Positions 6,692-16,361 of a stretch of 37,998 nucleotides of DNA are shown piece after piece (within the stretch, counting starts at the first letter, position 1; each line of letters opens with the position of its first letter). The DNA comes from a virus: the IMG/VR virus record IMGVR_UViG_3300043436_004263, positions 1-37,998 of that record, one strand, 5' to 3'. Made by a program: the position numbers and the translations under genes. The notes beneath the pieces were generated by a model. It saw nothing but the letters and a program-made list of their open reading frames with translations. It had not been told where the DNA came from and made no database searches.

Positions 6692-9530
6692 AGCTGATGT
6701 AACATCATTAAAGGCCGCTGTAAATGACGTAGTTAATTTAAATGATGATATTGTTACAGCGGCGCAAAAGAGCGCAAATGAGGTAGGGAAAGCATACAAA
6801 GGAGCCGCAAAATCAGTTACTGGTGCATTCGCAGTTAATGATGTAAAAAATACATTAAAAGGCCAAACAGATGCATTAAATGAAGTTGCTAATTCAACGC
6901 AAACGGCTGGCGCAAGATTAAAACAATTAAAAGCCGAATTAAATTTATTAGCAATTGAAGGTAAAATTGGATCTGATAGATTTAAAGAATTATCATTAGA
7001 GGCTGCCAAATTATCTGATACAATTGGTGATACCGCATCTAATGTAAAGAATTTAGCTTCAGATACATTTAAATTTGATGTAGCTGTAGAAGCCACACAG
7101 GCACTTGCCGGTACATTTCAGGTGGCGATTGCAGCGTCAACATTATTTGGTGCCGAGACACAAGATTTACAAAAACAATTAGTAAAAGTAAATGCCACAG
7201 TTGCATTAGCAAATGGAGTAAATCAATTAGCTGGAATATTTTTAACTGAAAATAAATTAAAAACACAAGCATTAGCTACTGCGACAAAAGTATATACATT
7301 CGTCACAACTGGAGCCACAACAGCCACAAAGCTTTGGAGAGCAGCATTAGTGACTATTGGAATTGGTGGATTAATTACTGTATTAGGATTATTATTTGAT
7401 AAAATAACCGGTACTTCAAAGGCAACTGAAGAAGCTACCGATAGTGCACGTGAATATCAAAAAGCAATTGATGATTTAAATAAATCAGTTGGTAAATCAG
7501 CAACATCTGCCGCTAATGCACAAATTGAATTATTAAATAAACAAGGAAGAATAAGTGATGAAACATCAAAGAAATTAATTGCTGCAAATAATTTAAATAC
7601 TGCAATTAGCGATAATAATACTGCCGCTAAAGAAAAAGAAACTGAAGCATTTAAAAGATTTGAAGAACAAAAAGTAAAAGATAAAGAATTATTTGGAAAA
7701 GAATTACAAGTCACAAGTGATCAATTAAATAAAGATTTAAAGGCTATTGAAGAAGAAAGAGTAAATAATGAAAAAGCATTAAATTCTAAATTACAATTAG
7801 ATATTATAGCCATTAATGAAGACGCGGCAAATAAGCGCAAAGTTGCCGCTGAAAAAGCTATTGAAGAAACAAATAAATTATCTATTGAAAGATTAAAAAT
7901 AATTCAACAAGGATTAAAGAGAGAAGAAATTATATTAGGAATAAATGAAGAATTAAAGATTAAACAAATAAAGAATAATGCTGATATAGAAAAACAAGAA
8001 GCTAGGAATTCAATTAAAAATGCTGAATTATTAAATGCTACATTATTACGAATTGAAGCAGAAAAGAATTTAGAAATTGAAAATATAAAATTTGAATTTG
8101 CTAAGAAAGAAGCAGATAATGAAATAAAGAAATTAGAAATACTATCAACGCTAAAAAGATCAACATTAAATGATGAATTAAAATTAATTGAATTTAGACG
8201 TGTATCACTAGAGAATCAAGCAAAGCAAGAAATTAAAAATAAAGAAGAATTAGAATTAAGAATAACTGAAATAGAAGCTAATGCATTAAATGAAAGAAAT
8301 GAAGCACAATTTAATTACAATAAACAAATATCGGAATTGGCCGCAGCTCAATTAGAATTAAATAAAGCGCTTGGTGATCAAACATTGTCTAATGAGATTG
8401 GAATAATTAATCAGAAATTCTTATTAAGAGAACAAGAATTAAGAAATAATGCGGCTAATACTATTGAAGCTCAAAAGAAATTAAATGTAGATTTATTATT
8501 ATTAGAACAAGAAAGAATAGATGAGATTAAAAAAATAAAAAATCAATCTATTATTGATGAAATAGAATTAGAGAATACAAAGCTAAAAACGTTGATAGAG
8601 ATAGGAAATGGATCAATTAGTGATAGAATTAAATTAATTCAAAATGAAGGTGAAATAAGGAAAAAAGAAGTTGACAATGAAATAAAAGATGCAAAAAGAA
8701 AAGCCGCTGAAATTGAATTAATTAATGCAGAAACAGAAAGTGCAATTAGAAAAGAAAGAAAAAATAGTTTAGATGATGGAATTGCAAAAGCTGAAGAATA
8801 TATTGGTGAAATACAAAATGTATTTGGCGCATTAAATGATTTATCAAAAGCCAATACTGAAGCCAGGATTAGCGATATTGAAACACAAAGCTCTGCTGAA
8901 TTAGATGCAATTAATAGGGCACAAATAAGTGAACAAGAAAAGAATAAACAAAAGCAAGCATTAGAATTAAGGACAAATAGAGCAATTACAATTGAAAAAA
9001 TTAAACAAGCAAAACGTGATAAAGCAATTGCGATATTTAATGCCGCAATTGATGTAGCAATGGCGATATTAAAAACTGGTGCTCAATTAGGTTATCCAGC
9101 TGCCATTCCATTTCAAATTGCTGCTGGAGTTGTTGGTGCCACGCAAATAGCGGCAATTAATGCACAACAATTACCTAAATTTAAAAAAGGTGGATTAATT
9201 AAAGGGCGTTTACATAGTGAAGGTGGAACGATAATTGAAGCCGAAAGAGGTGAATATATAGTTAATAGATCTCAATCTTCATTATATAAAAACGAATTAG
9301 AAGCAATTAATTCATCATCATCAGCTTTTAAGAAATTAATTAATGAAAAATATATTCGACCAGCATTAATTGATTTTGCGTTAAATTCTAAGAATTCAAA
9401 TCCAATAATTAAAGCAACTCTTAATTCTAAATCAATGGAAAAAGAGATTAAATCTTTAAATAAGAAAATGAATAATAAGAATATTATAATTAACATTAAC
9501 CAGAACGATTCTAGATACACATGGCAATAG
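6639..9530 (+). CDS. Tape measure protein
   Basis: Sets tail length and is threaded through the tail tube. The 963 aa are dominated by long coiled coils (residues about 270-750, runs of ENxKxE-type helices), with a hydrophobic segment around 225-255 (LWRAALVTIGIGGLITVLGL) and a second Ala/Gly-rich one near 840-880. The C-terminal motif KFKKGGLIKGRLHSEGGTII then EAERGEYIVN is typical of Bacteroidota phage tape measures. No in-frame ATG exists near the start; the probable starts are TTG 6639 or GTG 6666, both inside the end of the preceding frame. Confidence 0.9.
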   Translation: MNTNLNLIKVSKVLIQYEADVTSLKAAVNDVVNLNDDIVTAAQKSANEVGKAYKGAAKSVTGAFAVNDVKNTLKGQTDALNEVANSTQTAGARLKQLKAELNLLAIEGKIGSDRFKELSLEAAKLSDTIGDTASNVKNLASDTFKFDVAVEATQALAGTFQVAIAASTLFGAETQDLQKQLVKVNATVALANGVNQLAGIFLTENKLKTQALATATKVYTFVTTGATTATKLWRAALVTIGIGGLITVLGLLFDKITGTSKATEEATDSAREYQKAIDDLNKSVGKSATSAANAQIELLNKQGRISDETSKKLIAANNLNTAISDNNTAAKEKETEAFKRFEEQKVKDKELFGKELQVTSDQLNKDLKAIEEERVNNEKALNSKLQLDIIAINEDAANKRKVAAEKAIEETNKLSIERLKIIQQGLKREEIILGINEELKIKQIKNNADIEKQEARNSIKNAELLNATLLRIEAEKNLEIENIKFEFAKKEADNEIKKLEILSTLKRSTLNDELKLIEFRRVSLENQAKQEIKNKEELELRITEIEANALNERNEAQFNYNKQISELAAAQLELNKALGDQTLSNEIGIINQKFLLREQELRNNAANTIEAQKKLNVDLLLLEQERIDEIKKIKNQSIIDEIELENTKLKTLIEIGNGSISDRIKLIQNEGEIRKKEVDNEIKDAKRKAAEIELINAETESAIRKERKNSLDDGIAKAEEYIGEIQNVFGALNDLSKANTEARISDIETQSSAELDAINRAQISEQEKNKQKQALELRTNRAITIEKIKQAKRDKAIAIFNAAIDVAMAILKTGAQLGYPAAIPFQIAAGVVGATQIAAINAQQLPKFKKGGLIKGRLHSEGGTIIEAERGEYIVNRSQSSLYKNELEAINSSSSAFKKLINEKYIRPALIDFALNSKNSNPIIKATLNSKSMEKEIKSLNKKMNNKNIIININQNDSRYTWQ

Positions 9531-11542
9531 ATATAAGGTTTATCATAGATGGATCTGATAGAGGTCAACCACTAAATCCTAATGACTTTTCAATTAATAT
9601 TAATGAAGAGATTTCTATTAATACAAGAATAACATCGTTCAATAATGATCTATTATTTAGCGGCGATATATTTAGTTATTTATATAATAAATTAAAAATA
9701 GGTGATGCTTGTTCATTATCTGAAGTCGTCGTCCAGTATTATTGTGGAAATAGTTGGAAAGAATTAGTTAGAGGTTATTTTGTAATATCAGAATGTATAT
9801 TCGATTTAGAAAAATGTTTTGTAAAAACTAAATTATACGATCGAATATTCTCTACTAAAATAAATAATAACAAAGCAATTAAATTCTCAACGGCAGCAAC
9901 TGTTACAAAGAATTTAGTGCCGACAATTCCAGCTAGGGTAATTATGGCTGAAGTATTTAATCCAGCAAATGGTTTGTATTTTACTGAAAAAGCAAATGTT
10001 AGTAGCGTATTTGAAGTATTTAAACACCTAATTAATTGCATGAGTGATGGATTAGTTGATTTTGCTTCAACATTCTTTTTTAATAAAGGAGAAAATGTTT
10101 CTCCATTACCTAAATTTGATGGTTTATTTATTTCAAATGGTAAATCATTATCTACTAAATCTAATAATGAAACAATGATTTCATTTCAAGATTTATTTAA
10201 CGCATTAAATAAAAAATATAGATTAGGAATTGGATTTGAAATTCAAACAAATGGTAGACCATTATTACGAATTGAAGAAGCCGAATATTTCTTTGAACAA
10301 AATAGTAATTTATATTTTATTGATCAACCGAATATAACAATGCAATTCGAAACTGCTGAATTATATTCTGCAATTAATGTTGGTTGTAGTGAATTTTATA
10401 ATCAATATGAATGCAATAATGGAAGTGGTGGTTGTCAATTCGCACAATTAACATATTATGGATTTAGAGATGAAACATTTGGACTAATAGGTGAATGCAA
10501 TACCGGTGTTACATTAGAGGTAGTATCTAATGAAGTTATATTTGATCCTAATATAATTGAAGATTGTGTTAGATTTGGAAATGAATCATTTAATGATAAT
10601 CCAATTTTAATTATTTGTCAATATTCAAGATTATTTGCGCCAATAACATATTTTGCTAGGGCACAAAAATTTGATCCTTATAATATTGGACAAACAATTT
10701 ATAATGGCACATTAAATAACGAAAATGTATTATCTAATTGGATTAATGGTTATCCGCAATCAGTATATAATTATATTTCTGGATTTCCACCTGCATCAAC
10801 AGTTGTTACAGCATTTCTTAGTCCACCTCCATTACAAACATTTGGGATAATTAATTCTGAATATACAAGGTTTAGCGAGTTTTTTGGATATTATATTATT
10901 TGGGGCCAAACAACAAATGATCCAGGAAGCAACTTTATTAATGGAAGAGATTATATAGTTCCATATAATGGAATATATACTGTGCAATTAATTTTATTAG
11001 CGTATTGCGATGGTGGCATAGCAAATGGGGCAGCAATAATAAATCATAGGAGTCCATCAGGAAATACTTATAATGATTATTCAACACCTTATCAATTATT
11101 TGATAATAACCAAGGAGTTGGACAACCGGTTTTTACATTGAATGTATCATTTGTGGCTCAAGCACAAGATCGGATTTCAATTGATTTTATTGCAATTGTG
11201 ACTAATACAACTAATGCCAATGTAGTTATTGATAATTTTAATTCATTTCAATCTAATCCACAAAATCAATTATCATTTTTATCAATTAGCGGTCAACCAT
11301 TGCAACCAACGGTTTTACAACCATACGATCCTAATGATTATAAGAAATTTGTTTATAAATTTACACGCAAATTAACAATGGATGAAATTACAACTGTGAT
11401 TAATAATCCATCATTACCAATATTTTTAAATTATAGAGATGATAATTTTTCTACGATAAAAACATATATTAAAAATATTGATGTAAAATCAATTGTTACA
11501 CAATCTGCTGATGTCCAATTAAAATCAAATCAAGTATTATAA
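9521..11542 (+). CDS. Large tail protein, probable distal tail/baseplate hub component (673 aa)
   Basis: Begins MAIDIRFIIDGSDRGQPLNP, a strand-rich N-terminal domain like those of distal tail or hub proteins. The early part reads like a tail hub (SINTRITSFNNDLLFSGDIF; VRGYFVISECIFDLEKCFVK). The later half (residues about 400-640) has a beta-rich, Asn/Tyr/Gln-rich composition, with a segment resembling a C1q/jelly-roll (NGIYTVQLILLAYCDGGIAN). It directly follows the tape measure (overlap of 10 bases) and ends overlapping the next tail gene. Exact role inferred from order; no catalytic motif seen. Confidence 0.6.
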   Translation: MAIDIRFIIDGSDRGQPLNPNDFSININEEISINTRITSFNNDLLFSGDIFSYLYNKLKIGDACSLSEVVVQYYCGNSWKELVRGYFVISECIFDLEKCFVKTKLYDRIFSTKINNNKAIKFSTAATVTKNLVPTIPARVIMAEVFNPANGLYFTEKANVSSVFEVFKHLINCMSDGLVDFASTFFFNKGENVSPLPKFDGLFISNGKSLSTKSNNETMISFQDLFNALNKKYRLGIGFEIQTNGRPLLRIEEAEYFFEQNSNLYFIDQPNITMQFETAELYSAINVGCSEFYNQYECNNGSGGCQFAQLTYYGFRDETFGLIGECNTGVTLEVVSNEVIFDPNIIEDCVRFGNESFNDNPILIICQYSRLFAPITYFARAQKFDPYNIGQTIYNGTLNNENVLSNWINGYPQSVYNYISGFPPASTVVTAFLSPPPLQTFGIINSEYTRFSEFFGYYIIWGQTTNDPGSNFINGRDYIVPYNGIYTVQLILLAYCDGGIANGAAIINHRSPSGNTYNDYSTPYQLFDNNQGVGQPVFTLNVSFVAQAQDRISIDFIAIVTNTTNANVVIDNFNSFQSNPQNQLSFLSISGQPLQPTVLQPYDPNDYKKFVYKFTRKLTMDEITTVINNPSLPIFLNYRDDNFSTIKTYIKNIDVKSIVTQSADVQLKSNQVL

Positions 11543-13179
11543 TGAGCTACGAATCAATTCCAAATCAACCATTAATATTTAGCGAAATAATTGAAGAAGG
11601 TTGCCCAGGTTGCAATTCTGAATTTGTTCAATTAGCGGATTTTAATGATCAATTATTTTATCAAATAGAAACTACTATTTGCGAAGATATTTATTTAAAA
11701 TTTTATCAAGAGCAGTCTGTTGGTAATTGGTTTATTAATGGTTCATTTATTGGAAAAGCAGTTCCTGATAACGGAATATATAGCAAGCAATATTATAGAA
11801 ATGATTTATCAGTAGTATTTAAATTAAATATTACAATATTGACAATTGAAGGTGAATTAAAATGCCAAATGACAATGGGCACTTTTCAATTATTTAATTC
11901 GCCAGGTAATTATGAATTTTATTTATCCACTAATAGTGGAAGTAATTTAGTAGCATTTAATTTTAGCGGATTAACATTTGCTGGCGAATTTATAATTAAT
12001 TCAATAGAGATAATTCCAACTAATGCATTATTTACTGGATTAGTTGATCCTGAAACACTTACGCCTATTATTAGATTTAATCCAACATTAATTAGAAATA
12101 ATCAATATTTAACTGCTGCAATTAATTTAGCTGATTATGAAATTCCAGAGGGTTGTTATCGTTTGGCTTATGCTGATTATTGTAATAATATATGCGCACA
12201 ATATCATTTAAATAATCCATTATTCGTTGATGATAATGGATTATCATGGACCTCAACACCTATATTTGGTTCAGCAAATTGGGATTATTCATTTAATTAT
12301 GCTGAAATATTATTTAATTTTGGTTTACCACAAGGCCAAACATTATTAACTAATTCAATTGAATTATGTACTGATGTAGAATATTCTGTTACAATTGTTG
12401 TAAATCAAATAAATGATGCAACATTACAATGCCAAATAGGTAGTCAATTATTATTTCCAATAATAACTACTCCAGGAACATATCAATTTAATGTTATTCC
12501 GACCGGATTAAATAATTTCCCATCATTATTAGCTACAGATGATGCTGATCCTAGTGTTCGTGGCTATGTTCAAGTGTCTAAATTTGATGTTAGAATGTTT
12601 AAAGAATGGGCTATTTATGATAAATATTCACCAATAATTAAAGTTGGAGAATATAATGATGAATGTAAATTTTTTAAAATAGAAGGTTGTAATGCCGAAA
12701 ATCAATTCGGTCTTGGATTTAGTGGCACTTCATTTTTACCTGGAATTAGATTAGAAGGAAGGAAATTTAGAGCACAATATTTAGCCGATATTGAATTATT
12801 TAAATATTCATCAGGAAAAACAGTAACGGCTTTTTATGATAGAAAAAAGAAATGGACATTTAATTTTGGTCGTTTGCCGGAGTACGTTTTAGATTTTCTA
12901 AGTATAATATTTTATTTTGATAATTGCTATATTAATGGCGAATTATATGCGCCATCTGAAGATCAATTTCCAGATATAGAATATAATGACGCAGATAATT
13001 TAGGTGATTTATCAATTGATTTAATTAATAAAAATGAAAGAATTAAAAAATCAATATGTTCAGCATCAGATGCTAATTGTTTACCAACCATATTGGATAT
13101 TAACGATGAGCCATTTTTATTGAGCCAATTTGAAGATAGATTAATTACTCAATCTAATATTAATTTATATCAAGAATAA
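11542..13179 (+). CDS. Large tail/baseplate protein of unknown subtype (545 aa)
   Basis: A beta-rich, Cys-containing protein starting MSYESIPNQPLIFSEIIEEG, then CPGCNSEF. It contains two similar segments with carbohydrate-binding-module-like strands (NWFINGSFIGK... and TLQCQIGSQLLFPI...), suggesting duplicated jelly-roll domains that could contact host surface sugars. The C-terminal part (GRKFRAQYLADIELFKYSSG) is more globular. The stop codon is followed by the promoter of the tail tube gene. The tail location is well supported by its neighbours; adhesion is inferred. Confidence 0.5.
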   Translation: MSYESIPNQPLIFSEIIEEGCPGCNSEFVQLADFNDQLFYQIETTICEDIYLKFYQEQSVGNWFINGSFIGKAVPDNGIYSKQYYRNDLSVVFKLNITILTIEGELKCQMTMGTFQLFNSPGNYEFYLSTNSGSNLVAFNFSGLTFAGEFIINSIEIIPTNALFTGLVDPETLTPIIRFNPTLIRNNQYLTAAINLADYEIPEGCYRLAYADYCNNICAQYHLNNPLFVDDNGLSWTSTPIFGSANWDYSFNYAEILFNFGLPQGQTLLTNSIELCTDVEYSVTIVVNQINDATLQCQIGSQLLFPIITTPGTYQFNVIPTGLNNFPSLLATDDADPSVRGYVQVSKFDVRMFKEWAIYDKYSPIIKVGEYNDECKFFKIEGCNAENQFGLGFSGTSFLPGIRLEGRKFRAQYLADIELFKYSSGKTVTAFYDRKKKWTFNFGRLPEYVLDFLSIIFYFDNCYINGELYAPSEDQFPDIEYNDADNLGDLSIDLINKNERIKKSICSASDANCLPTILDINDEPFLLSQFEDRLITQSNINLYQE

Positions 13180-13184
13180 TTAAT

Positions 13185-13192
13185 TATATTTG
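13185..13192 (+). promoter_or_regulatory. -7 promoter element of the tail tube gene
   Basis: TATATTTG followed by TAA fits TAnnTTTG. It precedes an 80-base untranslated leader and a single-gene unit closed by a terminator at 13828, as expected for an abundant virion protein. Confidence 0.55.
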
Positions 13193-13223
13193 TAACACTT
13201 TAATGCAAAAACGTAGGCATAAT

Positions 13224-13249
13224 TTAATTCAGCCTAATTAATGAATTAA
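13224..13249 (+). other. 5' leader hairpin before the tail tube gene
   Basis: TTAATTCA (13224-13231) and TGAATTAA (13242-13249) pair perfectly over 8 bp with a 10-base loop. The hairpin sits about 23 bases before the start codon and could stabilise the transcript or tune translation; that effect is inferred. Confidence 0.4.
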
Positions 13250-13272
13250 TTAACCAATCTAAAATTTAAAAA

Positions 13273-13809
13273 ATGTCTTGCGTATCATTTTGTTCATCAG
13301 ACTTGCCAGATCATAATTTAGTTGATTGTGGTGAGTATAAATTGGGTGGCGTTTCAGCTATTCTTATTGGCGCTTGTGGTACTGAATTAGTTGATCCTTC
13401 AGATGATGAAGCTATTAATAATTTAGTTACCGCCGATCTTGCAGTATTAATTAAAGATATTAGATTCTCAATGGCCGCTGGAAGTCCAATTACGGTTGAT
13501 TCTCCAATTGGTTGTGGTGTACCTATTAGAATTAATGAAGATCGTACAGCTACATTATTTGACGCTAACGTTACCGATGAGAATGTTGCGTTTTGGAATG
13601 ATATTAATGGTCGTCGTATTGCTTGGATTCTTGCTTATTTATGTGATAGTAATAAAGTAATTTATATTGATCCACCGCAAGGAATTACGACTTCTTGTGC
13701 ATTCATTATTCCGGAACAAAACAATGAATTACAACGCTTTGAGGCTACATTTTCTTGGAGGGATAAAAATATTCCACTTCAATATCCTGCGCCTCCAGGT
13801 GTGTTCTAA
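13273..13809 (+). CDS. Probable major tail tube protein
   Basis: A 178-aa beta-rich protein (MSCVSFCSSDLPDHNLVDCG; ITVDSPIGCGVPIRINEDR; FEATFSWRDKNIPLQYPAPP). Its size, its lower AT bias (more C and G at third positions than its neighbours) and its isolation between its own promoter, leader and terminator all suggest an abundant virion protein. It lies at the end of the tail block, and the capsid gene is separately identifiable, so tail tube is the best fit. No hallmark motif proves it; a capsid decoration protein is the alternative. Confidence 0.6.
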   Translation: MSCVSFCSSDLPDHNLVDCGEYKLGGVSAILIGACGTELVDPSDDEAINNLVTADLAVLIKDIRFSMAAGSPITVDSPIGCGVPIRINEDRTATLFDANVTDENVAFWNDINGRRIAWILAYLCDSNKVIYIDPPQGITTSCAFIIPEQNNELQRFEATFSWRDKNIPLQYPAPPGVF

Positions 13810-13827
13810 TTAATTTATTTTTTTAAT

Positions 13828-13858
13828 AAAGCCTCGCTTAATGTGGGGCTTTTTTATT
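13828..13858 (+). terminator. Intrinsic terminator after the tail tube gene
   Basis: AAAGCCTCGC and GTGGGGCTTT pair over 10 bp, including two G-T wobbles, around the loop TTAAT, followed by a T-rich tract. It closes the tail tube unit. Confidence 0.85.
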
Positions 13859-13891
13859 TAATTTGTATTTATAATTAATAATTAAATAATT

Positions 13892-14281
13892 ATGGCAACA
13901 AGTAAGAAAACAAAAAAGCAAGTAGTTGTATCTGAAAGCATTGATAATACTACTGAAATAAATGAAGTAATACAAGAAAATAAAGATCCATTAATAAATA
14001 ATAAAGCTATTGGTTTGGATTCTAATAATTTTTTTGTTTTAGAAAATTCTTCAGAAATTAATTTATTGGAATTTGATTTAGATTATGTTGTGGTAAATTC
14101 TATTTCCACATGGACAAAAGCTATTTCTGAATTTAAATTAATTAAAAAACATTTATCAACAAATGGTGTTATTGTCTATTTAAAACATGATAATAATGAA
14201 CTAAATAAGTTTATTAATTATATTAAAAACAATAGACATAATGCTGTTGAATTTAAAAACGACTTTTATATCGTTCAATAA
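13892..14281 (+). CDS. Hypothetical protein (129 aa)
   Basis: The N terminus is a basic, then acidic low-complexity stretch (MATSKKTKKQVVVSESIDNT) of about 40 residues. The rest is a compact alpha/beta piece (FFVLENSSEINLLEFDLDYV; HLSTNGVIVYLKHDNNELNK). No family is recognised. It stands alone between the tail tube terminator and the portal operon. It could be a small head/tail accessory protein; nothing in the sequence decides this. Confidence 0.55.
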   Translation: MATSKKTKKQVVVSESIDNTTEINEVIQENKDPLINNKAIGLDSNNFFVLENSSEINLLEFDLDYVVVNSISTWTKAISEFKLIKKHLSTNGVIVYLKHDNNELNKFINYIKNNRHNAVEFKNDFYIVQ

Positions 14282-14282
14282 C

Positions 14283-14326
14283 TAAAAAGCAAAATTCGAG
14301 CAAATAAAAAGCAAGAATTGAGCAAA
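14283..14326 (+). repeat. Tandem 22-bp imperfect repeat
   Basis: Two directly adjacent 22-base units (14283-14304 and 14305-14326) match at 19 of 22 positions; each begins TAAAAAGCAA and ends GAGCAAA. They are followed by an AT-only run of TATAAATA-like units to about 14370. This lies in the non-coding stretch before the portal gene. Role unknown; a protein-binding or replication-related site is possible. Confidence 0.55.
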
Positions 14327-14373
14327 GCTAAAGCGTATAAATATAATTATAAATATAAATATAAATAAATAAC

Positions 14374-14442
14374 ATGTTTTGTAGAACTAAGAGTTGCGGA
14401 TCAAATATCATTAATAAACCAACAACTAAAGCAATAGCGTAA
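14374..14442 (+). CDS. Possible 22-aa leader peptide before portal
   Basis: A tiny open frame, MFCRTKSCGSNIINKPTTKA, then IA. Its stop overlaps the portal ATG (TAATG), so translation of the two would be coupled. It repeats the Cys-rich start seen in other structural genes of this phage. It may be only a translational leader; the short length makes the call weak. Confidence 0.35.
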   Translation: MFCRTKSCGSNIINKPTTKAIA

Positions 14443-16361
14443 TGGCATTAAGCGTCATAGAAATAAATAGCATATTAAATGATTTTATTTCTAAATATAA
14501 AAATTGGAGTGCAAAGTCGTCTCAATCTCCTTATGATCAAATATCAAAAGAGAGAATTAATGTGAGTAAATATCCTGAATATTGGACAGGATATAATTAC
14601 GCAGCTTCAATGTATGATGCTATAAAGCCACATTCAAGAGCTGATATATATCCTGAGCATTTATTCGCCGTACGCGCGCCTAATCAAACTGAGGAGCAAG
14701 CCAGATATATTAAGGCTAATTATAAAGCAATAACACTTGGTGTTTTTGAAGATTTTAAAGCCACAATTAGTAGGGCATTTGCTGATCAAAATTGGAGTAT
14801 TAGATATAGCGAAGAAAAAGATGTACGTTTTGGTGACGAAACATTTCAATCTTATGTAAATAAAGAAATTGAAAATTATGGATCTATTGAAGCATTTGCT
14901 AAAAGTATGATCCCTTCATTAAAATTAGTTGATGCCAATGGTATTATAGCTATTTATCCAACTCAAATTAATTATACTACAATAGAAGAATCAAATGAAT
15001 TAGATGATGATATTATAGATAATGAATTAATTAGACCATTGCCAAGATATTACCCATGTAAATCAATTGTTGGCCAAGAATTAGGAAGATGGTATTTAGT
15101 TATTAGTGATGAAAAAACAATAATTAAATCTAATAATAAAGATATTAAAGAAGGTTTGATTTTAGAATTATTTGATGATGAATATATTTATCGAATAAAA
15201 CAAATAGGAAAAAAATCTGATTTTAGATTTGGTGAGGTAGAAATTTATTTCAAGCATGATCTGGGTTATGTTCCATGTATTAAATTAATGGGAACTCCGC
15301 AATTAATAGATCAAACAATTGCATATCAATCTCCATTTATTACAGCAATTCCATTATTAGAACAAGCATTATTAGATGAAAGTTATTTGCAAATAAGCAA
15401 GGCCGGTAGTGCGTTTCCATTTATGGTAGCGCTTGGTGAAATTTGTGAATTTACGGATCGAGAAGGAAATAAATGTGATAATGGTAGAATATTTGATTCA
15501 ATTAATGGAGGATTTAGAACATGCCAATCATGTAGTGGCGCTGGAGTTAAAAGTAGATTTAGTCCAAGTGGAGCGTTATTAGTAAAGCCTAAAACATCAA
15601 TGAATGATGGTGATACGGGTATTAGCGGTGATTATTTAAAATTCGTTTCGCCGCCTATGGATACGCTTAATTTTTTAAGAAGTGAAATAGATTCTTTATT
15701 ATCAAAATCAAGATCTATTTTGCATTTGCCATCATCTGATGCGGCAATATCAATTGGCGAGTCTCAAACAGCAACTGGATCATTAAATAAATTAAGAGCG
15801 TTACATGCTTTTATTAAACCAATATCAGATCAAATATTTACTATTTACGAATTTGTTTTAGAAACAATTGGCAGAATGCGTTATGGTGAATATTTTGGAG
15901 GATTTAATTTGGTATATCCAACATCATTCGATATTAATACCCCAAGTGATTATCTGGCTTTGATTTCAGAAGGTCAAAAAGCTGGAGTTGCGCCATCAAT
16001 TACATTCGCGAATATGTATAATTATATTAAAGCAATTAATTATACAGATGAAGAAACAACCGCTATTTATGATTTAATTCTAGAAGCTGATGAATTATTA
16101 TTAATGAGTAGTGCTGATATTATTGCAAGAGTAGCCAATGGATCTATTGAAAAATGGCAAGATGTTTTACATTATTCTGCGCCACAATTAATCATGTATT
16201 TAATTCGCAATCATATTGCCACTCCAGAAGCGCCAAGATTCATTGATTTACCTATGAATGATAAAGTATCTTTATTAAAGCAATTAGCTGTTTCTAAGAT
16301 AGTAGAGCAATTAGATCCAATTGAGCAAATAAGACAAGATTTATTAAATGGCGTCAATTGA
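14442..16361 (+). CDS. Portal protein
   Basis: Forms the DNA entry/exit vertex of the capsid. The 639-aa length, the position directly before a MuF-like gene and the scaffold, and the central long-helix region (QTATGSLNKLRALHAFIKPI then SDQIFTIYEFVLETIGRMRY) fit siphovirus portals. Residues about 335-370 contain an inserted zinc-finger-like cluster, CEFTDREGNKC ... CQSCSGAG, resembling a DnaJ-type finger, which is unusual for a portal. The stop overlaps the next start. Assignment rests on context and fold-like features. Confidence 0.75.
   Translation: MALSVIEINSILNDFISKYKNWSAKSSQSPYDQISKERINVSKYPEYWTGYNYAASMYDAIKPHSRADIYPEHLFAVRAPNQTEEQARYIKANYKAITLGVFEDFKATISRAFADQNWSIRYSEEKDVRFGDETFQSYVNKEIENYGSIEAFAKSMIPSLKLVDANGIIAIYPTQINYTTIEESNELDDDIIDNELIRPLPRYYPCKSIVGQELGRWYLVISDEKTIIKSNNKDIKEGLILELFDDEYIYRIKQIGKKSDFRFGEVEIYFKHDLGYVPCIKLMGTPQLIDQTIAYQSPFITAIPLLEQALLDESYLQISKAGSAFPFMVALGEICEFTDREGNKCDNGRIFDSINGGFRTCQSCSGAGVKSRFSPSGALLVKPKTSMNDGDTGISGDYLKFVSPPMDTLNFLRSEIDSLLSKSRSILHLPSSDAAISIGESQTATGSLNKLRALHAFIKPISDQIFTIYEFVLETIGRMRYGEYFGGFNLVYPTSFDINTPSDYLALISEGQKAGVAPSITFANMYNYIKAINYTDEETTAIYDLILEADELLLMSSADIIARVANGSIEKWQDVLHYSAPQLIMYLIRNHIATPEAPRFIDLPMNDKVSLLKQLAVSKIVEQLDPIEQIRQDLLNGVN

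Noticed and set aside
6683-9568. Several open frames on the minus strand inside the tape measure gene
   Set aside because: They lie opposite a long coiled-coil gene, lack leaders and promoters, and their hydrophobic, repetitive composition is the complement of AAA/GAA/TTA-rich codons.
14283-14326. Tandem repeat considered as a CRISPR array
   Set aside because: Only two units with no spacer between them and no cas gene in the window.
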